A stretch of DNA of 7,896 nt from Candidatus Coatesiibacteriota bacterium (GCA_003647755.1 QMNL01000060.1:1-7896), one strand, 5' to 3'. Shown: positions 1-6,538, counted from the stretch's first letter. A program made the numbers and translations. The notes: generated by a model not told the origin, from the sequence alone.

Positions 1-1
1 A

Positions 2-412
2 GAGAAGAAAAAAGGTGCTGACAGAGGCATCGATGGCCGGCTCTATTTCCACGATGAGGCGAAGGGCGGCAAGACCAAACAGATCGTTTTCTCGGTCAAG
101 TCGGGGCATGTTACGTCCTACATGGTGCGAGATTTGCGTGGAGTAGTTGAGCGCGAGGGCGCCGAGATCGGCGTTTTCATAACGATGCTGAACCCAACCA
201 AGGACATGCGAAGCGAGGCTGCTGGCGCTGGTTTTTACGAATCAGCAACTTGGCAGAAGCGTTATCCGCGCATTCAAATACTTACGATTGAGGACATCTT
301 GCGTGGGAGAGGCATCGATTGTCCGCCGCTTAAGCGAACCAACGTTACGTTCAAGAAGGCTCCCAAAGCAAGAAATAACGACATCAACGACTCGAACAAG
401 CTTTTCGATTGA
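2..412 (+). CDS. C-terminal fragment of a DNA methyltransferase with a restriction-endonuclease-like (Mrr-type) tail (partial, 5' end outside window)
   Basis: The reading frame is open from the left edge and ends at TGA 410-412, giving 136 residues. The true start lies outside the window; the internal ATG at 122 splits the domain and is not the start. The visible part has a G-I-D-G segment (residues 9-12), a strand ending in S-V-K (31-33), then V-R-D-L-R-G-V and a later A-x-I-G-V-F-I-T-M strand. I recognise this pattern from the Mrr-like tail that follows the catalytic domain of some type III-like site-specific DNA methyltransferases. In a PD-(D/E)xK reading, D11 and K33 would be the core residues, with Ser where Glu or Gln is usual. 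The tail from about residue 105 (P-P-L-K-R-x-N-V-T-F-K-K-A) also fits those proteins. No methyltransferase motif is visible, so the full architecture is inferred. The next gene starts 42 nt downstream in the same frame. Confidence 0.7.
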   Translation, partial: EKKKGADRGIDGRLYFHDEAKGGKTKQIVFSVKSGHVTSYMVRDLRGVVEREGAEIGVFITMLNPTKDMRSEAAGAGFYESATWQKRYPRIQILTIEDILRGRGIDCPPLKRTNVTFKKAPKARNNDINDSNKLFD

Positions 413-440
413 GTTAATTTTATTTGGGACGGAACTGGGA

Positions 441-447
441 AGAGGTG
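441..447 (+). promoter_or_regulatory. Ribosome binding site supporting the TTG start at 455
   Basis: AGAGGTG lies 7 nt before the TTG at 455. No ATG or GTG in that frame lies between the preceding stop (412) and 455. This site is the main reason for accepting TTG as the start of the dehydratase. Confidence 0.55.
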
Positions 448-454
448 CTGTTTA

Positions 455-2200
455 TTGTCTGATAGAGGAGCTGGGCGGGAGCTGACAAGCCAAAAGGCTC
501 GTGCGAAGGGCTACGAGGTCGATGCGCTGCGGCTCGGCTGTGGTTGGTCGCGCGGGGACCTCTCTCGTCCGCTGGCTGTGATCGAGAGCTGCTTTGGGCA
601 CTCGCATCCTGGGAGCATTCATCTCGACTCGGTCGCTCAGAAGGCATACGAAGGCCTCTTGCAGGTGGGCGCAAGGCCAGCAAAATACTTCTGCTCCGAT
701 GTCTGCGACGGCATAACACAAGGGACCGAGGCCATGTCCCTCTCGCTGGCATCCAGGGAGGTGATAGCTCTTGCGGCCGAGCTTCACGGCAAGTCCGCCC
801 ACGCCGACGGCGTGTTGTTCGTCTCCAGCTGCGACAAGGCGATCCCAGGGCATCTCATTGCCGCATCCAGGCTCAACCTCCCGACCGTTTTCGCTTTGGG
901 AGGCGTGATGTCGCACGGCGCCTCGTTCAGGACGCTTGAATCGGTCATCGATGCAAGGCGGCAGCTGGAACGTGGGGAGATAGGTCAGGCAACTTGCGAT
1001 GCTATTTATGACGACGGTTGCCCCACCCCTGGGGCGTGTGCGTTTATGGGAACCGCCTGCACAATGCAGATTCTGGCCGAGGCGCTGGGGCTTGCTCTTC
1101 CGGGCTCCGCACTTTGCCCAGCACAGTCTTTTGAGCTACTTCGACTGGCACAGAGTTCGGGTGAAGCTCTTGGGCGTCTCATTGACGAGGGCACCAGGTT
1201 CAGCGACATCGTTACTGAAACCTCCATTGAAAACGCATTGACGGTTCTCGCGGCCATCGGTGGGTCAACCAACGGCCTGTTGCATCTTGCGGCGCTGGCG
1301 ACATCGATGGGCACGCAGTTCTCGTTGCGACATGCGGATGAGGTCTTCGCTAAAACGCCTCTATTGTGCGACATTAAGCCATCAGGGCAATATCCCTCTG
1401 ACCTGTTCTGGCAGGCGGGTGGTCTGCCAAGACTCGTTGATAGCCTCGCTGATGTCATTGACGGGAGTACGATGACCATCACGGGCAAGACGCTCGGACA
1501 GTCTGCACATGATTATCTGAAAGTCCGGCCAACCACAATTGCGGAGGGTTACCTGGGCAGATTCGGCCTCAGTCCCGAATCGATCATCAGACCGGCGGAT
1601 GATCCTGTCAGGCGGGCCGCACCGATTGCGATTCTATTCGGCAACCTTGCGCCGGGTGGTGCAGTGGTCAAGTGGACTGGTGCTGATGACAGGGCCAGGT
1701 TCTTCCGGGCGAGAGTCTTCAATGGCCAGGAGAGTGCGCTTAGGGAGATTGTCTCGAAGAGAATCGAGCCTGGAGACGCGATAGTCATCCGCTATGAGGG
1801 CCCGAAGGCAACAGGTATGCCCGAGCAGTTCTACGCGACTGAGCTGTTGGCGATTGATGAGTCGATAGCAGAGGAGGTGGCGGTCTTGACCGATGGTCGT
1901 TTTTCTGGTGCGACGCGGGGAGTATGCGTGGGACATATCTCGCCTGAGGCAGCCGCTGAGGGGCCCATTGCTCTGCTCGAGGACGGGGATATTATCCTGA
2001 TCGATGTTGGCAGAAGGAGGCTGGAGCTGGTTGGCGACAGTGGCGGCAAGATGTCTGAGAGGGAGGCCTTATCCCTTTTGGAGCGCCGCCGCGCGTCGTT
2101 CACAAGGCCACCAGCCAAGCGACACACGGGTCTTCTCGCGATATACACTTCTCTCGCCTCGTCAGTCGAGCAGGGCTGCTTGATGATGCCGCCGGAGTAA
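455..2200 (+). CDS. IlvD/Edd-family Fe-S dehydratase (dihydroxy-acid dehydratase-like)
   Basis: This 581-residue cytoplasmic enzyme belongs to the family that removes water from dihydroxy acids or sugar acids using an Fe-S cluster; its length is normal for the family. Recognisable blocks are H-P-G-S-I-H-L (51-57), V-C-D-G-I-T-Q-G (83-90), S-C-D-K-x-I-P-G (125-132), P-G-A-C-x-F-M-G-T-A (192-201), G-G-S-T-N (269-273), G-N-L-A-P-x-G-A-V-V-K (from 396), E-G-P-K (448-451) and T-D-G-R-F-S-G-x-T-R-G (479-489). C126 and C195 are the expected cluster ligands and S484 the presumed catalytic serine. The position corresponding to the third cysteine of [2Fe-2S] members is in a P-G-x-x-H segment without Cys, as in E. 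coli IlvD. C84 lies in a CDG-x-TQG block shared with 6-phosphogluconate dehydratase (Edd). Substrate is therefore uncertain: branched-chain amino acid synthesis (IlvD) is the default, a sugar-acid dehydratase the alternative. No other ilv gene is nearby. The start is TTG with a good RBS, and the next gene follows after 3 nt. Confidence 0.9.
   Translation: MSDRGAGRELTSQKARAKGYEVDALRLGCGWSRGDLSRPLAVIESCFGHSHPGSIHLDSVAQKAYEGLLQVGARPAKYFCSDVCDGITQGTEAMSLSLASREVIALAAELHGKSAHADGVLFVSSCDKAIPGHLIAASRLNLPTVFALGGVMSHGASFRTLESVIDARRQLERGEIGQATCDAIYDDGCPTPGACAFMGTACTMQILAEALGLALPGSALCPAQSFELLRLAQSSGEALGRLIDEGTRFSDIVTETSIENALTVLAAIGGSTNGLLHLAALATSMGTQFSLRHADEVFAKTPLLCDIKPSGQYPSDLFWQAGGLPRLVDSLADVIDGSTMTITGKTLGQSAHDYLKVRPTTIAEGYLGRFGLSPESIIRPADDPVRRAAPIAILFGNLAPGGAVVKWTGADDRARFFRARVFNGQESALREIVSKRIEPGDAIVIRYEGPKATGMPEQFYATELLAIDESIAEEVAVLTDGRFSGATRGVCVGHISPEAAAEGPIALLEDGDIILIDVGRRRLELVGDSGGKMSEREALSLLERRRASFTRPPAKRHTGLLAIYTSLASSVEQGCLMMPPE
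2194..2197 (+). promoter_or_regulatory. Ribosome binding site inside the dehydratase stop region, serving the TTG start at 2204
   Basis: GGAG covers the last codons of the dehydratase and sits 6 nt before TTG 2204, which supports that start and suggests coupled translation. A second in-frame TTG at 2219 has no such site. Confidence 0.5.
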
Positions 2201-2203
2201 CCA

Positions 2204-2980
2204 TTGGACCGTAACTCATTGGACACAATAGCACAGGCCGCCGAGCTGCTCGCTAGTGCGAGGCACGCTATTGCGCTGACGGGGGCTGGGATCTCTGTCG
2301 AGAGTGGGATTCCGGCGTTTAGAGGCGCTGCTGGCCTTTGGGCGAGGTACCCGATCGAGGAGTATGCGACTCTTGATGCGTTCGTAAAGAATCCTGGAAA
2401 GGTCTGGGGTCTGTTCAAGGAGCTTTACGAGGTTATTAATCGGGCGGAGCCAAACGGTGCGCACGTTGCGCTCGCCCAGCTTGAGGCGGCAGGCGTCTTG
2501 AAGAGTATAATAACCCAGAACATTGATAACCTACATCAGCGCGCGGGGAGCAAGCATGTCATAGAGTTCCACGGGACCGCGTCGGAGCTGGAGTGCCTCA
2601 GCTGTGGCTCCACTGTTCAGTTCGAGGAGAGTTTACTGACCGTTGACGTGCCGCGCTGTGCCTGTGGCGGCGTCCTGAAACCCAAGATCATTCTCTTTGG
2701 TGAGGCGATTCCGGCCCCGGCGCTTGAGGAGGCGGAGCGAGAGGCGCTGAGGTGTGATCTGATGGTCGTGATAGGCACCTCGGCGCAGGTTGTGCCGGCG
2801 TCTGTTCTTCCGCTTGTGGCGAAACAGCGAGGCGTGAGGTTAGTTGAGATGAACGTAGAACGGACGCATCTTTCGGAGCATTTTGCGGATTTAAGCGTGT
2901 TGGGCTCAGTGGGGCAGACGTTGCCGAGGGTTGCCGAAGAAGTTTTGGCCAAGTATATTGATACACCGCTCGTCCAGTAG
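2204..2980 (+). CDS. cobB: Sir2-family NAD-dependent protein deacylase (sirtuin)
   Basis: Sirtuins remove acyl groups from protein lysines using NAD+, giving nicotinamide and O-acyl-ADP-ribose. The 258-residue protein is a complete single-domain bacterial sirtuin. NAD-binding motifs are G-A-G-I-S (27-31), G-I-P-A-F-R-G (35-41) and G-T-S-A-Q-V-V-P-A (191-199). Q-N-I-D is at 105-108 and the catalytic His at 123 in F-H-G. A zinc site is formed by C131 and C134, then C152 and C154, with the second pair spaced C-x-C. The F-R-G-A-A-G-L-W block resembles class III (CobB/SIRT5-like) sirtuins, but the Tyr-x-x-Arg that binds succinyl or malonyl groups reads F71-x-x-L74 by hand alignment. Deacetylation or removal of uncharged acyl groups is thus more likely than desuccinylation (inference). 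The TTG start is 3 nt after the dehydratase stop, and EF-G follows after 33 nt, so it is probably cotranscribed with both. The symbol is the general bacterial sirtuin name, not a claim of orthology to E. coli CobB. Confidence 0.93.
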   Translation: MDRNSLDTIAQAAELLASARHAIALTGAGISVESGIPAFRGAAGLWARYPIEEYATLDAFVKNPGKVWGLFKELYEVINRAEPNGAHVALAQLEAAGVLKSIITQNIDNLHQRAGSKHVIEFHGTASELECLSCGSTVQFEESLLTVDVPRCACGGVLKPKIILFGEAIPAPALEEAEREALRCDLMVVIGTSAQVVPASVLPLVAKQRGVRLVEMNVERTHLSEHFADLSVLGSVGQTLPRVAEEVLAKYIDTPLVQ

Positions 2981-3001
2981 TCGGGAGGGCTTATCGCCAG
3001 T

Positions 3002-3005
3002 GGAG
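3002..3005 (+). promoter_or_regulatory. Ribosome binding site for the EF-G gene
   Basis: GGAG lies 8 nt before ATG 3014. It fixes the start, and the conserved translation-GTPase N-terminus begins only a few residues in. Confidence 0.6.
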
Positions 3006-3013
3006 TCGAGACC

Positions 3014-5050
3014 ATGAAGTACGATCCTGCGTTGATACGCAACATTGGTATCATTGCTCACATTGATGCCGGTAAGACGACGTTCACGGAACGTGCGTTG
3101 TTCTATGCGGGACAGACGCACAAGATGGGAGAGGTCGATGAGGGCTCCACGGCGATGGACTGGATGGAGCAGGAGAGGGAACGTGGCATAACGATAACCT
3201 CGGCCGCCACAACGTTTGACTGGCGAGGCCACCAGTTTAACCTCATTGACACGCCAGGCCACGTTGACTTCACAGTGGAGGTCGAGCGCAGCCTGAGGAT
3301 ACTTGACGGAGCGATCGTGATCTTCTGCGCCGTCGAGGGTGTTGAGCCGCAGTCTGAAGCCGTCTGGCATCGTGCGGACAGGTATAAGCTTCCCAGGATA
3401 GTCTTCGTCAACAAGATGGACAGGACCGGTGCGGACTTCTTCTCTGTCCTGAAAATGATGTCGGACCGACTGAATGTCAATGCGGTTCCGGTCCAGATTC
3501 CAATTGGTGCGGAGGCCGAGTTCGTCGGCGTAATAGACCTTTTGGAGATGAAGGTGCTCCGCTGGAATGCTCAGGATAAGGGGCAAACCTATTCTAAGGA
3601 GCCCATACCTAACCCCAAGCTGAAACTTGCGCAAAGATACAGGGGCAGAATGATTGAGGCGATCGCGCTCACCGATGAGTCGCTCCTGGAGACAGTAGCC
3701 GATGGGGCCGACGATGTTCCGGCCTCAACGCTTCGGGCCGCCCTTCGCTCGGCGGTGATGCGTTCGGAGCTCGTGCCGGTCTTCTGTGGTTCTGCGCTTC
3801 GCGACGCGGGTGTCCAACCTGTGCTGGATGCAGTGGTTGACTACTTTCCCTCTCCCATTGAGGTTCGGCCAATTGTGCGTGAGAACCTTCTGACGCATAA
3901 AACTGTGGAGATACGGCCTAACGCAAACGACCCCTGTGCACTTCTCGTTTTCAAGGTGATGCACCTACAGGACCGGGCTAAGGTGTGGTTTTGCCGGGTG
4001 TATTCGGGTGTCGTTCGGGAGGGCGATATTCTCTACAACTCGACGAGAAAGGTCGCGGAGAGAGTGTCGCACGTCTTGAGAATATATGGTCCCAAGAGGG
4101 ACAGGATCAGTGTGGCCAGGCCGGGCGAGATAGTGGGCCTTGTCGGCCTGAAGAATAGCTATACTGGCGACACGTTGTGTAACAGCGTCCGGCCCATCAT
4201 CTTCGAGTCGATGGACTTTCCCGAGCCGGTCGTTTCCATAGCGATAGAGCCGAGAGCCCAGAGCGACCTGAAGAAGATGTACTCGTGCCTTGGCCATCTT
4301 CACTGCGAGGACCCGACCTTCCACGTGAAGCAGAATAAGGAGACTGGACAGACGGTTATATCGGGCATGGGCGAGCTGCATCTCGAGGTGATCGTTGAGA
4401 GACTCAGGCGGGAGTTCAGAGTTGAGACGAGAACTGGCCGACCACAGGTTGCCTACAAGGAGGGCATCAAACAGGAGGGTACAGGGACGGGCGTTTTCTC
4501 CAGAGCATCAGCATCAAGCACCCAGTCTGTTACCATCACGCTTCTCGTCAAGCCCGCACCTCGTGGGCACGGACTGGTCATCGAGTCGGAGGCTGATCTC
4601 GACGAGAGATCGGCCGGCAGATACGGCGCGATCAAGAGAGCTCTGAACGATACGATGAGCGCCGGTGTTCTGATGGGTTATCCCTTGATAGATGTCTGGG
4701 TAACGATTCTCTCGGTCGAGGAGGAGAATCTAGACCGACCTGAACAGGCATACTACAACGCAACGACCTCGGCTTTCAGGAAAGCGCTGCAAAATGCGCA
4801 TCCAGTCCTGCTGGAGCCGATCATGAAGGGCGAGATCATGACACCGCGCGAGTACGCTAGCAGGGTTATTGAGGGGCTAGGTATGAGGGGTGCCAAGATC
4901 GACGATATTGTGAGCAGAGGCCCGCTCCAGATAATCTCTGTTAGTATTTCGCTGTCGAAGACCTTTGGGCTTGCAACCCAGCTGCGCTCCGAGACGCAGG
5001 GCAGAGCAAGCTACATGGTGAACTTGTCGCATTATGCCGAGGTGCAATGA
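3014..5050 (+). CDS. fusA: Elongation factor G-type translation GTPase, probably a divergent paralog
   Basis: EF-G binds the ribosome as a GTPase and drives translocation or, with RRF, recycling. The G domain is intact: A-H-I-D-A-G-K-T-T (15-23), R-G-I-T-I (57-61), D-T-P-G-H (79-83, with catalytic H83), N-K-M-D (133-136) and C-G-S-A (258-261). Domain II (about 310-400), domain III (I-S-G-M-G-E-L-H-L-E-V), domain IV and domain V, ending S-H-Y-A-E-V, all follow in order. At 678 residues it is slightly shorter than the usual 690-705. Domain IV is the odd part. The first loop, usually rich in glycine (G-G-x-G-Q-Y/F-G), reads G-V-F-S-R-A-S-A-S-S-T-Q-S (493-505). The second tip loop, usually Y-H-D-V-D-S-S-E, reads E-E-N-L-D-R-P-E (570-577), so Glu571 replaces the His important for translocation. 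No str-operon neighbours (rpsL, rpsG, tuf) are present. It may therefore be an EF-G2-like or specialised paralog rather than the housekeeping translocase; the symbol marks the family only. No tetracycline-protection character was recognised. Confidence 0.92.
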   Translation: MKYDPALIRNIGIIAHIDAGKTTFTERALFYAGQTHKMGEVDEGSTAMDWMEQERERGITITSAATTFDWRGHQFNLIDTPGHVDFTVEVERSLRILDGAIVIFCAVEGVEPQSEAVWHRADRYKLPRIVFVNKMDRTGADFFSVLKMMSDRLNVNAVPVQIPIGAEAEFVGVIDLLEMKVLRWNAQDKGQTYSKEPIPNPKLKLAQRYRGRMIEAIALTDESLLETVADGADDVPASTLRAALRSAVMRSELVPVFCGSALRDAGVQPVLDAVVDYFPSPIEVRPIVRENLLTHKTVEIRPNANDPCALLVFKVMHLQDRAKVWFCRVYSGVVREGDILYNSTRKVAERVSHVLRIYGPKRDRISVARPGEIVGLVGLKNSYTGDTLCNSVRPIIFESMDFPEPVVSIAIEPRAQSDLKKMYSCLGHLHCEDPTFHVKQNKETGQTVISGMGELHLEVIVERLRREFRVETRTGRPQVAYKEGIKQEGTGTGVFSRASASSTQSVTITLLVKPAPRGHGLVIESEADLDERSAGRYGAIKRALNDTMSAGVLMGYPLIDVWVTILSVEEENLDRPEQAYYNATTSAFRKALQNAHPVLLEPIMKGEIMTPREYASRVIEGLGMRGAKIDDIVSRGPLQIISVSISLSKTFGLATQLRSETQGRASYMVNLSHYAEVQ

Positions 5051-5499
5051 AGGCCGAAGCGAAAAACTCCAACCCCAGAGTCGGATACCCCGGTAAGGCC
5101 CCCGCCCACAGACGACTGACCGTTCTCGTGTTCGCTTTTTTTCTCTGTGTTTTCGCCTTCAAATACCATTACGAGTTTCTGCAAACAAGGCGCGCGATGC
5201 CCCTTGCAGGAGGGCCATTCTCGCATTTTCTGATTGATGTGAGATTCGCGAACGTGCCAGCTGATACCGCGGCCAAGGTTCATGTAGGCGATCAGATGAG
5301 GCTCCGCGGATGGACGGTCGCCGTTGTCGTTGAGAAGTTGTCGGAGGAAGCATTGGGGTCAAGGGCTAGGGAGATACGGCTTCGCCTTCGGTCCCCAAAC
5401 TGGCTCCGTTGGTATCTTGACACGTCTTCTGGCACCGAGGTGGTCTTTAAGACAGAAAGATATGCACTGCGCGGCAGGATCGAGCAAGTCGGCTCCTAA
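5047..5499 (+). CDS. Small single-pass membrane protein with extracytoplasmic domain, possibly DUF4330-like
   Basis: The 150-residue product has a basic, proline-containing N-terminus (1-23), one hydrophobic segment (24-38, L-T-V-L-V-F-A-F-F-L-C-V-F-A-F) and a soluble remainder. Positive charges before the segment (R22, R23) predict N-inside topology with the C-terminal domain outside the cytoplasm; no signal-peptidase site is obvious. The V-R-F-A-N-V-P then A-x-K-V-H-V-G-D stretch (65-82) followed by alternating hydrophobic residues suggests a small beta-rich domain. It reminds me of DUF4330 proteins, which have one N-terminal membrane segment and a V-G-D block, but this is a weak resemblance. 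The ATG overlaps the EF-G stop (ATGA at 5047-5050). The upstream GAGGTG is only 2 nt from the ATG, so initiation probably depends on reinitiation after EF-G. It appears to be the last gene of the operon. Function unknown. Confidence 0.75.
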   Translation: MKAEAKNSNPRVGYPGKAPAHRRLTVLVFAFFLCVFAFKYHYEFLQTRRAMPLAGGPFSHFLIDVRFANVPADTAAKVHVGDQMRLRGWTVAVVVEKLSEEALGSRAREIRLRLRSPNWLRWYLDTSSGTEVVFKTERYALRGRIEQVGS

Positions 5500-5668
5500 C
5501 GCCGTTGTGAACCAGTAAAGCTCCCCCAAATAGGCGCTAAGCCGCGTAGTGCCCCTCAATGATCAGATTAATGGCAAGGCAGATGGTGGAATGAAAACGG
5601 TTTGCCGGTGCGCAGAGGCCATGACTTAGGCACGCATCGGTCTGTAAGTTACACCCGTTGGATGACTT

Positions 5669-5724
5669 TGGAGTGCGGCGGCTTGACGCCGCTTTCGTTT
5701 GCGGTGGCTTGACACCGCGCTCCA
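5669..5724. repeat. Two-hairpin structured repeat (three-way-junction element)
   Basis: The outer stem TGGAGT (5669-5674) pairs with GCTCCA preceded by its junction (5719-5724), with one G-U pair. Inside are arm 1 at 5675-5692 (GCGGCG, loop GCTTGA, CGCCGC) and arm 2 at 5701-5718 (GCGGTG, loop GCTTGA, CACCGC), separated by the 8 nt linker TTTCGTTT. The six loop bases are identical and the single stem difference between the arms is compensated (C-G in arm 1, T-A in arm 2). Every base except the linker and loops is paired. The element family and function are unknown to me; a palindromic repeat (REP-like) or a transcript-end structure are the obvious readings. Confidence 0.75.
5675..5700 (+). terminator. 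Possible weak terminator of the plus-strand operon
   Basis: A 6 bp all-GC stem with a 6 nt loop is followed directly by TTTCGTTT. It lies 175 nt after the last stop codon, the T-tract is interrupted and the hairpin belongs to a repeat, so the role is uncertain. It could also serve as a 3'-end-stabilising structure. Confidence 0.3.
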
Positions 5725-5754
5725 ATAAACAGCTTCATCTCTTTCCAAAAGGCG

Positions 5755-5768
5755 ATCGCTGCAGCGAT
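5755..5768. repeat. 14 bp perfect palindrome
   Basis: ATCGCTGCAGCGAT reads the same on both strands. It lies between the two-hairpin repeat and its inverted half-copy, overlapping a second palindrome, GCGATCGC (5752-5759). Its role is unknown. Confidence 0.5.
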
Positions 5769-5786
5769 GATTGACGTAGGATCGAT

Positions 5787-5813
5787 GTCGCGTCAAGCCG
5801 CGGCACTCCAAAG
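5787..5813 (-). repeat. Inverted half-copy of the hairpin repeat
   Basis: Read on the minus strand, this is TGGAGT, then GCCGCG, loop GCTTGA, then CGCGAC: one outer-stem half and one arm. Positions 5790-5813 match the reverse complement of 5666-5689 at 23 of 24 bases. Five of six arm pairs form, and one pair is flipped relative to arm 1 (G-C to C-G), again compensated. The second arm and closing strand are absent. Confidence 0.7.
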
Positions 5814-5857
5814 GGCTAGAACCATCTGCGTCAATCTGATTATTGGGGTGCCCCCGG

Positions 5858-6538
5858 TCAAACCTTGCCTCGGGCGCCGAGAATGTGGGGAAGGACGCTA
5901 CGCAGGTCAGCAGAATCAACCACCACGTCGGCCGCGGCTCTGGCGCTTGCGCTCTGCGGACAGAACGCTATCCCAAGTCCAGCCGCACGAAGCACCTCCG
6001 CGTCGTTATCATTGTCTCCAACGAAGGCGACCTGGGAGAGGTCCATCTGAAGCTCCCGGCATAACGACTGAAGCTCGAGCAGCTTGTCCTCCCGCTCGTT
6101 CCGCAATGGGTGGCCAGGGTCGAAACTGACCGGCCTTCCCTCCTCATCAAAATGTATGTCTGACACGGCGACCAGGTCGAACAGCTCGTCGTAGTTGGGC
6201 AGAAGCTGCTCGAGGATAATCCTGATGGTGCCGGACAATATGAACAAGTAGTGCCCCGTGCGCCTCAAGACCGCCAGCGACTCAGCCACGCCGTCCGTGA
6301 GCCGCATGCTGTTGATGACTTTCGTGAAGTCCTTGCGAGTAACGCCAAGCGCACGCCAAATGGCTATCTCTCTACTGCCCCACTCCCTGTAAGTTATCCT
6401 CCCCTCCTGATAGCGACGTCTGAGGATGCCGCGTACCTTGTCCGAAACGCCAAACCGCTCGTGAAACGTTTGCCAGCAATAGCCGACGTTCTGGACGAGT
6501 GTCCCATCAACGTCGAAGCCAACCGCTCTGTACCTCAC
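5858..6538 (-). CDS. HAD-superfamily phosphatase (phosphoserine phosphatase-like)
   Basis: The 226-residue cytoplasmic protein carries all four HAD motifs: F-D-V-D-G-T (8-13, nucleophile D9 and acid/base D11), the L-S-G-T segment with S102, K152 in E-D-K, and V-G-D-N-D-N-D (173-179) with D175 and D179 binding Mg2+. A helical cap of about 65 residues sits between motifs I and II, as in HAD-IB phosphoserine-phosphatase-like enzymes. The substrate is unknown; no serA or serC is nearby. Its GTG start (6538-6536) overlaps the TGA of the prenyltransferase by 4 nt (GTGA), with no clear RBS, so it is probably translated by coupling. That pairing suggests a phosphorylated product or substrate of prenyl transfer, but this is inference. 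It could also be a general sugar-phosphate or phosphoserine phosphatase. Confidence 0.85.
   Translation of the reverse strand: MRYRAVGFDVDGTLVQNVGYCWQTFHERFGVSDKVRGILRRRYQEGRITYREWGSREIAIWRALGVTRKDFTKVINSMRLTDGVAESLAVLRRTGHYLFILSGTIRIILEQLLPNYDELFDLVAVSDIHFDEEGRPVSFDPGHPLRNEREDKLLELQSLCRELQMDLSQVAFVGDNDNDAEVLRAAGLGIAFCPQSASARAAADVVVDSADLRSVLPHILGARGKV

Larger units (their letters stand above)
5500..5857. other. Convergent intergenic region with structured repeats, no gene
   Basis: This 358 nt region separates the plus-strand operon from the minus-strand operon. Positions 5500-5665 show no recognisable gene or RNA. Positions 5666-5813 hold the hairpin repeat, a 14 bp palindrome and an inverted half-copy, listed separately. 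The few open frames here run through the repeat and have no family features. No classical long GC stem with a pure T-run follows either operon. Confidence 0.6.

Noticed and set aside
2906..3634. Long minus-strand open frame (242 codons) across the sirtuin end and the EF-G start
   Set aside because: It is antisense to two clear genes with intact motifs and shows no family features.
5537..5725. A 62-codon minus-strand ORF in the convergent intergenic region
   Set aside because: Its N-terminal half is just the translated hairpin repeat; there is no RBS and no domain.
5752..5759. GCGATCGC, the HIP1 octamer of cyanobacteria
   Set aside because: A single copy carries no weight and nothing else suggests cyanobacteria.
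5840..5880. GGGGTGCCCCC-type dyad as terminator of the minus-strand operon
   Set aside because: The loop would be only 2 nt and no T-run follows on the minus strand.
5767..6129. A 120-codon plus-strand ORF overlapping the HAD gene
   Set aside because: It runs antisense through a well-supported HAD phosphatase and is low-complexity and Arg/Pro-rich, as antisense shadows are.
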